Origin: Allobosea sp. CRIB-10
GTDB taxonomy: Bacteria > Pseudomonadota > Alphaproteobacteria > Rhizobiales > Beijerinckiaceae
Assembly: GCF_900112185.1 (NCBI RefSeq)
Contig: NZ_FOKP01000002.1
Location: 124,001 to 188,000 of the forward strand
Direction: 5' to 3'
DNA length: 64,000 nucleotides
Of the stretch, positions 1-8,183 are shown piece by piece. Under the pieces are notes generated by a model. That model did no database searches. It was given only the letters and a program-made list of their open reading frames with translations, and had not been told where the DNA came from. The first letter of the stretch is position 1. Each line of letters begins with the position of its first letter. Both the position numbers and the translations under genes were made by a program.

Positions 1-776
1 CCCGAGCGCAATTCCTCCTCGATCAGGAAGCGTGGCACGATCGCGACGCCGAGCCCAGCTACCGCGGCCTGCGCCACCATGGCGAACTGCTCGAAGCGCG
101 GACCCATCAGCGCCCGCTCCGGCGGCAGGCCCTGCTGCTCCAGCCAGTTGGCCCAGGCGCGCGGCCGGGTCGATTGCTGCAGCAAGGGCTGGCGCAGCAG
201 GTCGGCGGCCTCCTTGATACCGGACCGCGCCACCAGCGCCGGCGCTGCGACCGGCACGACCTCCTCACCCATAAGGCGGTGCAGCCGCGCGCCGGGCCAG
301 ACCGGATGGCCGAAATGGATGGCGGCGTCGGCTTCGTCGTGGGCGAAGTCGAAAGGCACGAGCTTGGTCGAGAAATTGATGGTAACGCCGGGATGCGCCT
401 CGGTGAAGCGCGGCAAACGCGGGATCAGCCAGCGCGTGCCGAAGGTCGGCAGGATGGCGAGATGGAGCAGGCCGGCGCCGCCCCGGAAGGCCATGGCGGA
501 GAGCGTCGCGGCGGCCAGGCGTGAAAGCCCGTCGCGCACCTCGGCCGCGTAGGCGCCGCCGGCCGGCGTCAGGCTGACGCGCTTCTTCACGCGCTCGAAC
601 AGCTTCAGGCCGAGATTCTGCTCCAGCAGCGCGATCTGGCGACTGACGGCGCCTTGCGTCAGGTTCAGCTCCTCGGCGGCCCGGGTGAAACTGCCATGTC
701 GCGCCGCCGCCTCGAAGGCGGCGAGCGCCGAGAGCGAGGGCACCGAGAGGCGGCCGGGAACGATTTCGGCGGTCAT
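1..776 (-). CDS. LysR-family transcriptional regulator (C-terminus cut by window edge)
   Basis: DNA-binding regulator. About 258 residues are visible and the gene continues beyond the left edge. The N-terminus has a classic LysR winged helix-turn-helix (about residues 15-65, including FTRAAEELNLTQGAVSRQI), followed by the effector-binding domain. The start is the ATG at 776-774; a frame beginning here gives the usual spacing to the HTH. It is divergent from the ALDH7 gene at 1031, with a palindromic repeat between them, so it probably controls the lysine-degradation genes to its right. That role is inferred from position and from LysR control of glutaryl-CoA dehydrogenase genes in other proteobacteria. 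The effector is unknown. Confidence 0.9.
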   Translation of the reverse strand, partial: MTAEIVPGRLSVPSLSALAAFEAAARHGSFTRAAEELNLTQGAVSRQIALLEQNLGLKLFERVKKRVSLTPAGGAYAAEVRDGLSRLAAATLSAMAFRGGAGLLHLAILPTFGTRWLIPRLPRFTEAHPGVTINFSTKLVPFDFAHDEADAAIHFGHPVWPGARLHRLMGEEVVPVAAPALVARSGIKEAADLLRQPLLQQSTRPRAWANWLEQQGLPPERALMGPRFEQFAMVAQAAVAGLGVAIVPRFLIEEELRS

Positions 777-878
777 GATCTCAACTCATCAAGTCGTGAG
801 AACATATCGATTGCGGAGAGCGGCTGGAAGAGGGCATTGTGCGGTCGAATGCCGGGCTGCAGCTCGCAGCCCAATACG

Positions 879-1001
879 AGCCCTCATCCTGAGGAGCCGC
901 GTAGCGGCGTCTCGACGGATGCTCCAGACTGCATCACTGCAGTCGATTGGAGCATCCTTCGAGACGCGCTTCCTTTGGAAGCGCTCCTCGTAATGAGGGC
1001 T
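879..1001. repeat. Dispersed palindromic repeat, family D (copy 1)
   Basis: A 123-bp nested palindrome in the regulator-ALDH7 gap. The outer arms are AGCCCTCAT and ATGAGGGCT, a middle pair is CGTCTCGA/TCGAGACG, and the inner arms are GGATGCTCCA (917-926) and TGGAGCATCC (948-957). The left arm (CATCCTGAGGAGCCGC, then AGCGGCGTCTCGA) recurs almost unchanged, inverted, at 50478-50579. An in-frame ATG at 947 lies inside this repeat and is not the ALDH7 start. Confidence 0.8.
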
Positions 1002-1030
1002 GTGGTTCGCTGGCGATCAGGATCAACACC

Positions 1031-2551
1031 ATGACGACCTCCCTTCCGAAAGACGCCCTCGCTTTGCTGAAGCGCCTCGGCGTGCCTGAGAGCGCCTATG
1101 CCGGCGCCGGCCTCAGCGCCCGTTCGCCGATCACCGGCGAAACGGTCGCGACGCTGCGCGAGACTTCGCCGGCCGAGGCCGAGGCCGCGATCGGCCGGGC
1201 CCAGTCGGCCTTTCTCGCCTGGCGCAAGGTGCCGGCGCCGCGGCGCGGCGAGTTCGTCCGCCTGCTCGGCGAGGAATTGCGCACGCACAAGGCCGATCTC
1301 GGCCTGCTGGTGACGCTGGAAGCCGGCAAGGTCACCTCCGAGGGCCTCGGCGAGGTCCAGGAAATGATCGACATCTGCGACTTCGCCGTCGGCCTGTCGC
1401 GCCAGCTTTACGGCCTGACCATCGCGACCGAGCGCCCGAACCATCGCATGATGGAGACCTGGCATCCGCTCGGCGTCTGCGGCGTGATCTCGGCCTTCAA
1501 CTTCCCGGTCGCGGTCTGGTCGTGGAATGCGGCGCTCGCCTTCGTCTGCGGCGACAGTGTCGTCTGGAAGCCGTCGGAGAAGACCCCGCTGACAGCGCTC
1601 GCCGTGCAGGCGATCACTCTCAAGGCGATGAAGCGCTTCGGCCCCGAAGCCCCCATCGGCCTGTCGGAAATCCTGATCGGCGGCCGCGAGCTCGGCGACA
1701 TCCTGGTGCAGGACCATCGCGTCCCCGTCGTCTCCGCCACCGGCTCGACCCGGATGGGCAAGGAGGTCGGCCAGAAGCTCGCCGCCCGCTTCGCCCGCGC
1801 CATCCTCGAGCTCGGCGGCAACAATGCCGCGATCGTCGCGCCCTCGGCCGATCTCGATCTCGCTCTGCGCGGCATCGCCTTCGCGGCGATGGGCACTGCC
1901 GGCCAGCGCTGCACCACGCTGCGCCGCCTGATCGTGCATGAGAGCGTCTACGACCAGCTCGTGCCGAAACTCGCCAAGGTCTACGGCTCAGTGAAGATCG
2001 GCGACCCCCGCGAGGCCGGCGTGCTGGTCGGCCCGCTGGTCGACGAGGCCGCCTATCAGGGCATGCAGAAGGCGCTGTCCGAAGCCAAGGCCGAGGGCGG
2101 CAAGGTCCATGGCGGCGAAAAGGTCGATGTCGGCTCCGGCGGCTTCTATGTCCGCCCCGCCCTGGTCGAGATGCCCAGCCAGTGCGGCCCGGTCGAGCGC
2201 GAGACCTTCGCGCCGATCCTCTATGTGATGAAGTACAAGTCGATCGACGAAGCGATCGCCATTCAGAACGCGGTCGGCGCCGGCCTGTCCTCCTCGATCT
2301 TCACGCTGAACATGCGCGAGGCCGAGCTGTTCGTCTCCGACGAGGGCTCGGATTGCGGCATCGCCAACGTCAATATCGGCCCCTCCGGCGCCGAAATCGG
2401 CGGCGCCTTCGGTGGCGAGAAGGAAACGGGTGGTGGCCGCGAGGCCGGCTCGGACGCCTGGAAGGCCTATATGCGCCGCGCCACCAATACGCTGAACTAC
2501 GGCACCACGCTGCCGCTGGCGCAGGGCGTCAGCTTCGACGTGGATGCGTGA
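1031..2551 (+). CDS. amaB: Aldehyde dehydrogenase family 7, probable L-2-aminoadipate semialdehyde dehydrogenase
   Basis: A 506-residue cytosolic NAD(P)-dependent dehydrogenase. Family members oxidise 2-aminoadipate 6-semialdehyde to 2-aminoadipate in lysine catabolism. Visible active-site residues are Asn157 (FNFPV), Lys180 (VVWKPSEK), Glu260 (LELGG) and the nucleophile Cys294 (GQRC). The C-terminal stretch [20 protein letters not shown]-like is typical of the ALDH7/AmaB branch. The ATG at 1031 is preferred over the in-frame ATG at 947, which lies in a repeat. The next genes encode glutaryl-CoA dehydrogenase and a CoA-transferase, which fits a pathway from lysine through 2-aminoadipate and glutarate to crotonyl-CoA. 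The pathway is inferred, as upstream enzymes are not in the window. Confidence 0.88.
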   Translation: MTTSLPKDALALLKRLGVPESAYAGAGLSARSPITGETVATLRETSPAEAEAAIGRAQSAFLAWRKVPAPRRGEFVRLLGEELRTHKADLGLLVTLEAGKVTSEGLGEVQEMIDICDFAVGLSRQLYGLTIATERPNHRMMETWHPLGVCGVISAFNFPVAVWSWNAALAFVCGDSVVWKPSEKTPLTALAVQAITLKAMKRFGPEAPIGLSEILIGGRELGDILVQDHRVPVVSATGSTRMGKEVGQKLAARFARAILELGGNNAAIVAPSADLDLALRGIAFAAMGTAGQRCTTLRRLIVHESVYDQLVPKLAKVYGSVKIGDPREAGVLVGPLVDEAAYQGMQKALSEAKAEGGKVHGGEKVDVGSGGFYVRPALVEMPSQCGPVERETFAPILYVMKYKSIDEAIAIQNAVGAGLSSSIFTLNMREAELFVSDEGSDCGIANVNIGPSGAEIGGAFGGEKETGGGREAGSDAWKAYMRRATNTLNYGTTLPLAQGVSFDVDA

Positions 2552-2560
2552 TCGATAAGC

Positions 2561-2652
2561 CGTCATTCTCGGGCGAAGCGCAGCGCAGACCCGAGAATCT
2601 CAGAACCAGCCAGCTGGTTTCCGAGATGGTCGGGTCAAGCCCGACCATGACG
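2561..2652. repeat. Dispersed palindromic repeat, family A (copy 1)
   Basis: A composite of two hairpins, TCTCGGG...CCCGAGA and ATGGTCGGG-TCAAG-CCCGACCAT, bounded by CGTCAT and ATGACG. The first 41 bases match 24485-24525 with a single mismatch (my alignment). It lies between ALDH7 and gcdH, 24 bp before the gcdH start, and could form structure in the shared mRNA. Confidence 0.85.
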
Positions 2653-2676
2653 ATCCAAACAGCAGGGAGACGAACC

Positions 2677-3894
2677 ATGGCCGAGGCCGCGCGCAAGACC
2701 GCCCATAGCCACAAGCTGGCGGAGTTCAACTGGGAAGACCCATTCCTGATCGACGAGCAGCTCTCTGAGGATGAGCGGCTGATCCGTGACACCGCGCGCC
2801 AATACGCGCAGGAGAAACTGCAGCCGCGCGTCGCCGAGGCTTATCTCGAGGAGAAGACCGAGCGCGGCATCTTCAACGAAATGGGCGAGCTCGGCCTGCT
2901 CGGCGTCACCGTCCCGGAAGAGTATGGCTGCGCCGGCGCCAACTACGTCTCCTACGGGCTCGTCGCCCGCGAGGTCGAGCGCGTCGACTCCGGCTATCGC
3001 TCGATGATGTCGGTGCAGTCGTCGCTGGTGATGTACCCGATCTACGCCTATGGCGACGAGAACCAGCGCAAGAAGTACCTGCCCAAGCTCGGCTCGGGCG
3101 AATGGGTCGGCTGCTTCGGCCTGACCGAGCCGGATGCCGGCTCCGATCCCGCGGGCATGAAGACCCGCGCCGAGAAGGTCGCCGACGGCTACAAGCTGAC
3201 CGGCTCCAAGATGTGGATCTCGAACTCGCCGATCGCGGACGTCTTCGTCATCTGGGCGAAGTCGGCCGCGCATGACAACCAGATCCGCGGCTTCATCCTC
3301 GAAAAGGGCATGAAGGGCCTCTCCGCCCCGAAGGTCGGCGGCAAGCTTTCCTTGCGCGCCTCGATCACCGGCGAAGTCGTCATGGACGGCGTGATCGTGC
3401 CGGAAGAGAACCTGCTGCCGAACGTCTCGGGCCTCAAGGGTCCGTTCGGCTGCCTCAACCGCGCCCGCTACGGCATCTCCTGGGGCGCGATGGGCGCCGC
3501 CGAGGACTGCTTCCACCGCGCCCGCCAATACGGGCTCGACCGCAAGCAGTTCAACAAGCCACTGGCCCAGACGCAGCTCTTCCAGAAGAAGCTCGCCGAC
3601 ATGGTCACCGAGATCACCCTCGGCCTGCAGGGCTCGCTGCGCGTCGGCCGCCTGCTCGACGAAGGCAAGATGGCGCCGGAGATGATCTCCCTGGTCAAGC
3701 GCAACAATTGCGGCAAGGCGCTCGACATCGCCCGCCAGGCCCGCGACATGCATGGCGGCAACGGCATCTCGATCGAGTACCATGTCATGCGCCATGCGGC
3801 GAACCTCGAGACGGTCAACACCTATGAGGGCACGCATGACGTCCACGCGCTGATTTTGGGCCGGGCCGTCACCGGGCTGCAGGCGTTCTTCTGA
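2677..3894 (+). CDS. gcdH: Glutaryl-CoA dehydrogenase (acyl-CoA dehydrogenase family)
   Basis: A 405-residue FAD enzyme that oxidatively decarboxylates glutaryl-CoA to crotonyl-CoA. The whole chain reads as the acyl-CoA dehydrogenase fold, with the FAD/substrate segment [12 protein letters not shown] and the C-terminal block [20 protein letters not shown], whose Glu (about 384) is the expected catalytic base. The start ATG at 2677 follows AGGGAGACGAACC and gives the usual family length. A longer in-frame reading from 2182 runs through ALDH7 coding sequence and the repeat and is not used. It lies between an ALDH7 gene and a class III CoA-transferase gene, consistent with glutarate activation and oxidation. 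Cofactor-linked electron acceptor genes are not nearby. Confidence 0.93.
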   Translation: MAEAARKTAHSHKLAEFNWEDPFLIDEQLSEDERLIRDTARQYAQEKLQPRVAEAYLEEKTERGIFNEMGELGLLGVTVPEEYGCAGANYVSYGLVAREVERVDSGYRSMMSVQSSLVMYPIYAYGDENQRKKYLPKLGSGEWVGCFGLTEPDAGSDPAGMKTRAEKVADGYKLTGSKMWISNSPIADVFVIWAKSAAHDNQIRGFILEKGMKGLSAPKVGGKLSLRASITGEVVMDGVIVPEENLLPNVSGLKGPFGCLNRARYGISWGAMGAAEDCFHRARQYGLDRKQFNKPLAQTQLFQKKLADMVTEITLGLQGSLRVGRLLDEGKMAPEMISLVKRNNCGKALDIARQARDMHGGNGISIEYHVMRHAANLETVNTYEGTHDVHALILGRAVTGLQAFF

Positions 3895-3902
3895 GCCCTG
3901 CC

Positions 3903-3983
3903 CGTCATGGCCGGGCTTGACCCGGCCATCTCTCCCCGAACCAGACTCCCGAAGAGATGGTCGGCTCAAGGCCGACCATGACG
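3903..3983. repeat. Dispersed palindromic repeat, family A-like
   Basis: Two hairpins with 5-nt loops, ATGGCCGGG-CTTGA-CCCGGCCAT and ATGGTCGGC-TCAAG-GCCGACCAT, bounded by CGTCAT and ATGACG. Same architecture as 2561-2652 and 10053-10150. It sits 14 bp before the CoA-transferase start. Confidence 0.82.
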
Positions 3984-3997
3984 ACGTGGATCAGTCG

Positions 3998-5182
3998 ATG
4001 TCCAATGCCCCTCCCCTCGCCGGCCTGCGCGTCCTCGAACTGGCGCGCATCCTTGCCGGGCCCTGGATCGGCCAGTTGCTCGCCGATCTCGGCGCCGATG
4101 TCGTCAAGGTCGAGGCGCCCGAGGGCGACGACACTCGCAAATGGGGGCCGCCCTTCGTCGAGGGCATGGGCGAGGAGCATCTCTCGGCCGCCTATTTCCA
4201 CTCGGCCAATCGCGGCAAGCGCTCGATCACGGCCGATTTTCGCACGGAGGAAGGCCAGGCGCTGGTGCATCGCCTCGCCGCCCATGCCGACGTCGTGATC
4301 GAGAACTTCAAGGTCGGCGGCCTCGTCAAATACGGACTCGACGCCGCCTCGATGCGCAAGGCCTATCCGCGCCTGATCTACTGCTCGGTCACCGGCTTCG
4401 GCCAGGACGGGCCCTATGCGCCGCGCGCCGGCTACGACTTCCTGGTCCAGGGCATGGGCGGGCCGATGTCGGTCACCGGCGAGCCCCAGGGCGCGCCGAT
4501 GAAGGCGGGCTATGCCGTCGCCGACATCTATACCGGCCTCTACGCCACCACCGGCATCCTCGCTGCGCTGCGCCGGCGCGATGCGACCGGCGAAGGTGCC
4601 GTCCTCGACATGGCGCTGCTCGATGCGCAGGTCGCCGTGCTCGGCAACCAGGCGATGAACTATCTGACCTCCGGCAAGGCGCCGCAGCGCCTCGGCAATG
4701 CTCATCCCAACATCGTGCCCTACGACGTCTTCCCGGTGGCGGACGGGCACATCATCATCGCCACCGGCAATGACGGGCAGTGGCGCAAGCTCTGCGAGGC
4801 GGTCGGCGATGCCGGCTTCGCCAGCGAGCCCGACTACATTGACAACCGTTCGCGCGTCGCCAACCGCGTCGCCCTGACCGCGCGGCTCAACGCGCTGACA
4901 AGCCGCTTCGCCAAGCTCGACCTGCTCTCCAAGCTGGAGGCGGTCGGCGTGCCGGCCGGCCCGATCAACACGATCGAGGAGGTCTTCGCCGACCCGCAGG
5001 TGAAGGCGCGCGGCGTGCGCGTCGACCTGAAGAACCCGGCGGCCAGGGCCGGCTCGACACCGACCGTCGCCTCGCCGATCGTACTCGACGGTGTCAGGCA
5101 GGTGGCCAGCCGACCGAGCCCGCGCCTCGGCGAGCATGCCGAAGAGATCCTGAACGACCCGGCCTGGGGCGGAGGCGGCTGA
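3998..5182 (+). CDS. CaiB/BaiF (class III) CoA-transferase, possibly succinyl-CoA:glutarate CoA-transferase
   Basis: A 394-residue enzyme that moves CoA between acyl acids. The N-terminus LAGLRVLELARILAGPWIGQLLADLGADVVKVE is the family hallmark. The catalytic Asp is likely Asp176 in AVADIYTGLYA. The start is the ATG at 3998; the longer reading from 3917 passes through the palindromic repeat. It is co-directional with gcdH, 103 bp downstream, so glutarate is the most likely CoA acceptor. This is inference from context; class III transferases also act on carnitine, oxalate or formate, and sequence alone does not settle the substrate. The gene converges on a toxin gene 9 bp beyond its stop. Confidence 0.88.
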   Translation: MSNAPPLAGLRVLELARILAGPWIGQLLADLGADVVKVEAPEGDDTRKWGPPFVEGMGEEHLSAAYFHSANRGKRSITADFRTEEGQALVHRLAAHADVVIENFKVGGLVKYGLDAASMRKAYPRLIYCSVTGFGQDGPYAPRAGYDFLVQGMGGPMSVTGEPQGAPMKAGYAVADIYTGLYATTGILAALRRRDATGEGAVLDMALLDAQVAVLGNQAMNYLTSGKAPQRLGNAHPNIVPYDVFPVADGHIIIATGNDGQWRKLCEAVGDAGFASEPDYIDNRSRVANRVALTARLNALTSRFAKLDLLSKLEAVGVPAGPINTIEEVFADPQVKARGVRVDLKNPAARAGSTPTVASPIVLDGVRQVASRPSPRLGEHAEEILNDPAWGGGG

Positions 5183-5191
5183 ATGGCCGAT

Positions 5192-5578
5192 TCACCAGAG
5201 GCGGCGGGCACCGAGGGTGTCGAAGGCGGCGTCGGACGCGACGAGAAGCAGTCCCTCGGTAATCGCCTGCGCCGCCAGCAAACGATCGAACGGATCGCGA
5301 TGGTCACCGGGTATGGAGCCCGCCAGGCGAGCGTGCATGTTCAGAACCGGAAGCGACTGAAATCCATCCGCTTCGAGCGCCTCATCGAACGTCGCGAGGA
5401 CATTCTCAACCCCGGGCAGCTTCCCGACCCGATGCTTTGTCGCGATCTCCATCGCCGAGATCGGACTGACATAGACCAAATGATTGCGATCGGTGATCGC
5501 ATCCATGACTGGCCTGCTCAATGTCCGGCCTCCGAGCCAGAACCACAGCAAGGTCGAGGTATCGAGCAGCAGCCTCAA
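5192..5578 (-). CDS. vapC: PIN-domain ribonuclease toxin, VapC type
   Basis: A 128-residue probable RNase toxin. The acidic PIN residues are visible: Asp6 (LLLDTSTLLWF), Glu44 (SAMEIATK), Asp95/Asp98 (GDHRDPFDRLLAAQA) and Asp116 (VASDAAF). It is translated from a TTG at 5578-5576 that overlaps the antitoxin stop codon by the tetranucleotide TTGA, implying translational coupling. The partner antitoxin is just upstream. VapC toxins usually cleave initiator tRNA or rRNA; the target here cannot be told. The pair lies between the lysine-degradation genes and a ThDP enzyme. Confidence 0.9.
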   Translation of the reverse strand: MRLLLDTSTLLWFWLGGRTLSRPVMDAITDRNHLVYVSPISAMEIATKHRVGKLPGVENVLATFDEALEADGFQSLPVLNMHARLAGSIPGDHRDPFDRLLAAQAITEGLLLVASDAAFDTLGARRLW

Positions 5579-5817
5579 TCGCCATGGCCCTCCCAGAGCC
5601 GCAATTCCTCTTCCGGAAGCGGCTCGAAAAACTCCGGCCCGATATCGAACTGGCCCTTGAAGCGCCCCGGCTTGCGCTCCGGCCGCGCCGTCTCGATCGG
5701 CACCAGCCGCGCCACCGGCTTGTCGCGGCGCGAGATCACGACCTCGCCGCCCTTCTCGACTTGCTCGATCAGGCGCGAGAGGTTCGTCTTGGCTTCATGG
5801 ATGGTGACGCGCGTCAT
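5575..5817 (-). CDS. Phd/YefM-type antitoxin
   Basis: An 80-residue protein with the Phd/YefM N-terminal DNA-binding fold (MTRVTIHEAKTNLSRLIEQV, then GGEVVISRRDKPVARLVP) and an acidic, proline-containing C-terminal tail (EFFEPLPEEELRLWEG) expected to wrap the toxin. The start is the ATG at 5817; an upstream in-frame start at 5844 would add nine residues outside the conserved domain. Its stop overlaps the vapC start. It likely neutralises VapC and represses its own promoter, as family members do. The small inverted repeat at 5846-5853 may be the operator. Confidence 0.88.
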   Translation of the reverse strand: MTRVTIHEAKTNLSRLIEQVEKGGEVVISRRDKPVARLVPIETARPERKPGRFKGQFDIGPEFFEPLPEEELRLWEGHGD

Positions 5818-5845
5818 CGCCGTCTCCTCACTCAACCTGACCAAC

Positions 5846-5853
5846 TTAGCTAA
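5846..5853. promoter_or_regulatory. Possible antitoxin operator (TTAGCTAA palindrome)
   Basis: TTAGCTAA lies 29 bp upstream of the antitoxin ATG in a 53-bp divergent gap shared with the ThDP-enzyme gene. The sequence is a perfect 8-bp palindrome in an otherwise GC-rich stretch. Its use as an autoregulatory operator is inference. Confidence 0.35.
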
Positions 5854-5870
5854 CTAGGACGGATGTTTCA

Positions 5871-7544
5871 ATGACCGGACCTCGCACAGGCGGGCAGATC
5901 CTCGTCGACCAACTCCTGATCCATGGCGCGACCGACGCGTTCTGCGTGCCGGGCGAGAGCTATCTCGCCGTGCTCGACGCCCTGCACGACGCCGACATGA
6001 AGGTCACCATCTGCCGGGCCGAGGGTGGCGCGGCGATGATGGCGGAGGCCGCCGGCAAGCTCACCGGCAAGCCCGGCATCTGCTTCGTGACGCGCGGCCC
6101 AGGCGCGACCAATGCCTCGCCCGGCATCCACATCGCCGACCAGGACTCGACGCCGATGATCCTGTTCGTCGGCCAGATCGAGCGCGGCATGCGCGAGCGC
6201 GAGGCCTTCCAGGAGCTCGACTACCGCGCCGTCTTCGGCACGATGACCAAATGGGCGACCGAGATCGACGATGCCGCCCGCATCCCCGAGATCATCAGCC
6301 GCGCCTTCCATGTCGCCACCGCCGGCCGGCCCGGGCCGGTGGTGATCGCGCTGCCCGAGGATGTGCTGACCGATCTCGCCGGCGTGCCGGACGCAGCGCC
6401 CTACCAGGTCACCGAGACGCACCCCTCCCTGCTGCAGACGATCGACCTGCAGAAACGGCTCTGGGCGGCGAAGGCACCGATCGCCATCCTCGGCGGCTCG
6501 CGCTGGGACCCGCAGGCGATCGCACGCTTCCAGCGCTTCGCCGAGCGCTTCGACCTGCCGGTCGCGGTCTCGTTCCGCCGGCAAATGGTCTTCCCGGCCG
6601 ATCATCCGAACTTCGCCGGGGATCTCGGCATCGGCCCCAACCCGAAACTGCTGAAGCGCATCCAGGACAGCGACCTCGTGCTCCTGGTCGGCGGGCGGCT
6701 CTCGGAAATGCCGAGCCAGTCCTATACCTTGTTCGGCATCCCCAATCCCGGCCGGCCGCTGGTGCATGTCCATCCCGATGCCGAAGAGCTCGGCCGCGTC
6801 TATCGGCCGGAGCTGGCGATCAACGCCTCGCCGCCCGCCTTCTGCGCCGCGCTCGAGACGGTGCATCCGCCGCAGGTGATCCCGTGGGCCGGTGCGGCCG
6901 CCGAGGCGCATGACGCCTATCTCGCTTGGAGCGAGCAGCCGGCGCCGGTGCCCGGAAAATTCCATCCCGGCGAGATGGTGACCTGGCTGCGCCGCAACAT
7001 CCCGGCCGACGCGATCCTGTGCAACGGCGCCGGCAATTACGCGACCTGGGTGCATCGCTTCCATCGCTTCACCAGGTTCGCGACGCAGCTCGCGCCGACC
7101 TCGGGCTCGATGGGTTACGGGGTGCCGGCAGCGATCGGCGCCAAGCGGATCTTCCCTGACCGGACGGTAATCGCCTTTGCCGGCGATGGCTGCTTCCTGA
7201 TGAACGGCCAGGATTTCGCGACGGCGGTGCAATACGAGCTGCCGGTGATCGTCATCGTCGTCGACAACGGCATGTACGGCACGATCCGCATGCACCAGGA
7301 GAAGCACTATCCCGGCCGGGTCTCGGCGACGACGCTGAAGAACCCCGACTTCTCCGCCTATGCAAGAGCCTTCGGCGGCCATGGCGAGCGCGTCGAGACC
7401 ACCGAGGAGTTCGCTCCGGCCTTCGAGCGGGCACTGAGCAGCGGCAAGCCGGCTATCATCCACTGCCTGCTCGACCCCGAGGCGATCACCCCGGCAAAAT
7501 CGCTGTCGACCATCCGCGCCGAGGCAATCGCCGCGCAAGGCTGA
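5871..7544 (+). CDS. Thiamine-diphosphate-dependent enzyme, acetolactate synthase-like
   Basis: A 557-residue ThDP enzyme with the three-domain layout of acetolactate synthase and related decarboxylases. The N-terminal pyrimidine-binding domain carries the catalytic Glu51 (CRAEGGAAMMAEA). The C-terminal domain has the GDG...N cofactor motif (FAGDGCFLMNGQ near 437 to VVDNGMYG near 464). No ilvN-like small subunit is adjacent, so it is unlikely to be the anabolic acetolactate synthase. The substrate is unknown; a catabolic carboligase or 2-oxoacid decarboxylase is plausible. It is divergent from the toxin-antitoxin pair and followed by a terminator-like hairpin. Confidence 0.85.
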   Translation: MTGPRTGGQILVDQLLIHGATDAFCVPGESYLAVLDALHDADMKVTICRAEGGAAMMAEAAGKLTGKPGICFVTRGPGATNASPGIHIADQDSTPMILFVGQIERGMREREAFQELDYRAVFGTMTKWATEIDDAARIPEIISRAFHVATAGRPGPVVIALPEDVLTDLAGVPDAAPYQVTETHPSLLQTIDLQKRLWAAKAPIAILGGSRWDPQAIARFQRFAERFDLPVAVSFRRQMVFPADHPNFAGDLGIGPNPKLLKRIQDSDLVLLVGGRLSEMPSQSYTLFGIPNPGRPLVHVHPDAEELGRVYRPELAINASPPAFCAALETVHPPQVIPWAGAAAEAHDAYLAWSEQPAPVPGKFHPGEMVTWLRRNIPADAILCNGAGNYATWVHRFHRFTRFATQLAPTSGSMGYGVPAAIGAKRIFPDRTVIAFAGDGCFLMNGQDFATAVQYELPVIVIVVDNGMYGTIRMHQEKHYPGRVSATTLKNPDFSAYARAFGGHGERVETTEEFAPAFERALSSGKPAIIHCLLDPEAITPAKSLSTIRAEAIAAQG

Positions 7545-7562
7545 GAGCCTACTGAACTTTCC

Positions 7563-7592
7563 CGCCCGTTCCTCGTTTGTGAGGAGCGGGCG
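7563..7592 (+). terminator. Terminator-like hairpin after the ThDP enzyme
   Basis: The arms CGCCCGTTCCTC (7563-7574) and GAGGAGCGGGCG (7581-7592) form a 12-bp stem with one G-U pair and a 6-nt loop, 18 bp after the stop. There is only a weak T-run downstream, so termination efficiency is uncertain. Confidence 0.55.
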
Positions 7593-7667
7593 CCTGATCT
7601 TGTCGATTGCGGCGCTGATACGAACAAGCGCGACGCAACCGGCGACGCAGGAGCGGGAGGTTCGACT

Positions 7668-8183
7668 ATGACACGACGGATGGTCCTGGCGATCGCCGTG
7701 ACCGGCAGCCTCGGCCTCGCCATGACGCCGCAGGCGCAGGCTGCCGGTTTCCTCGACGACCTGACACGGGTGATCTTCGGCAATCCGAGCCCACCGGCCA
7801 TGATCGGCATTCCGGACGGACCGGCACTCAGGCCAAGGCCAAGCAAGCCTCGGCCCGCCAGCACCAAACCGGCGGAGCCCACGGTCAAGCTCGACCCGGC
7901 CAGCGACGCCTACTGGTATCTGCGCGATCCCACACTGCGGAAGGGCGACATCGTCGTCACCCGCAGCGGCGTCGTCGTCTTCGATGGCCAACGCTCATCG
8001 GGCCATGAGACGAGCGATTTCACCGCGCTGGAAGGCACCAAGCGGCTGACGAAGGCTCAGCAGCAGACACTGGAAGCCGCCGCCGCGCGCGGACGGGCCT
8101 ATTTCACGCCCTCCATCACCGCGCCAGTCGTCCCAGTGCTGGCGACGAAGACGGACGTCAACGCGGCTGCCCTGGCTCAGTAA
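7668..8183 (+). CDS. Small exported hypothetical protein
   Basis: A 171-residue protein of unknown function. An N-terminal signal peptide is clear: MTRRM, a hydrophobic run LAIAVTGSLGLAM, then a probable cleavage site after AQAA near residue 26. A proline-rich linker follows (about 40-70, RPRPSKPRPASTKPAEPT), then a globular part with GDIVVTRSGVVVFDG. A good start context (GGAGG, 7662 region) supports the ATG at 7668. It should be periplasmic. Its last 7 bp overlap the end of the convergent dehydrogenase gene on the other strand. No domain was recognised. Confidence 0.7.
   Translation: MTRRMVLAIAVTGSLGLAMTPQAQAAGFLDDLTRVIFGNPSPPAMIGIPDGPALRPRPSKPRPASTKPAEPTVKLDPASDAYWYLRDPTLRKGDIVVTRSGVVVFDGQRSSGHETSDFTALEGTKRLTKAQQQTLEAAAARGRAYFTPSITAPVVPVLATKTDVNAAALAQ

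Noticed and set aside
947-1030. N-terminal extension of the ALDH7 reading frame from an upstream ATG
   Set aside because: The added residues are translated from the family-D palindrome and have no family counterpart; the ATG at 1031 fits the AmaB N-terminus.
884-1939. Long minus-strand open frame opposite the ALDH7 gene
   Set aside because: It is the antisense shadow of a well-supported gene; such mirror frames occur opposite most high-GC genes in this window.
2182-2676. Long extension of the glutaryl-CoA dehydrogenase frame back into ALDH7
   Set aside because: It reads through the ALDH7 gene in another frame and through a repeat; the family N-terminus begins at the ATG at 2677 with a ribosome site.
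5183-5857. Plus-strand open frames opposite the VapC/Phd pair
   Set aside because: The minus-strand reading gives complete PIN and Phd/YefM motifs with overlapping stop and start; the plus-strand product has none.
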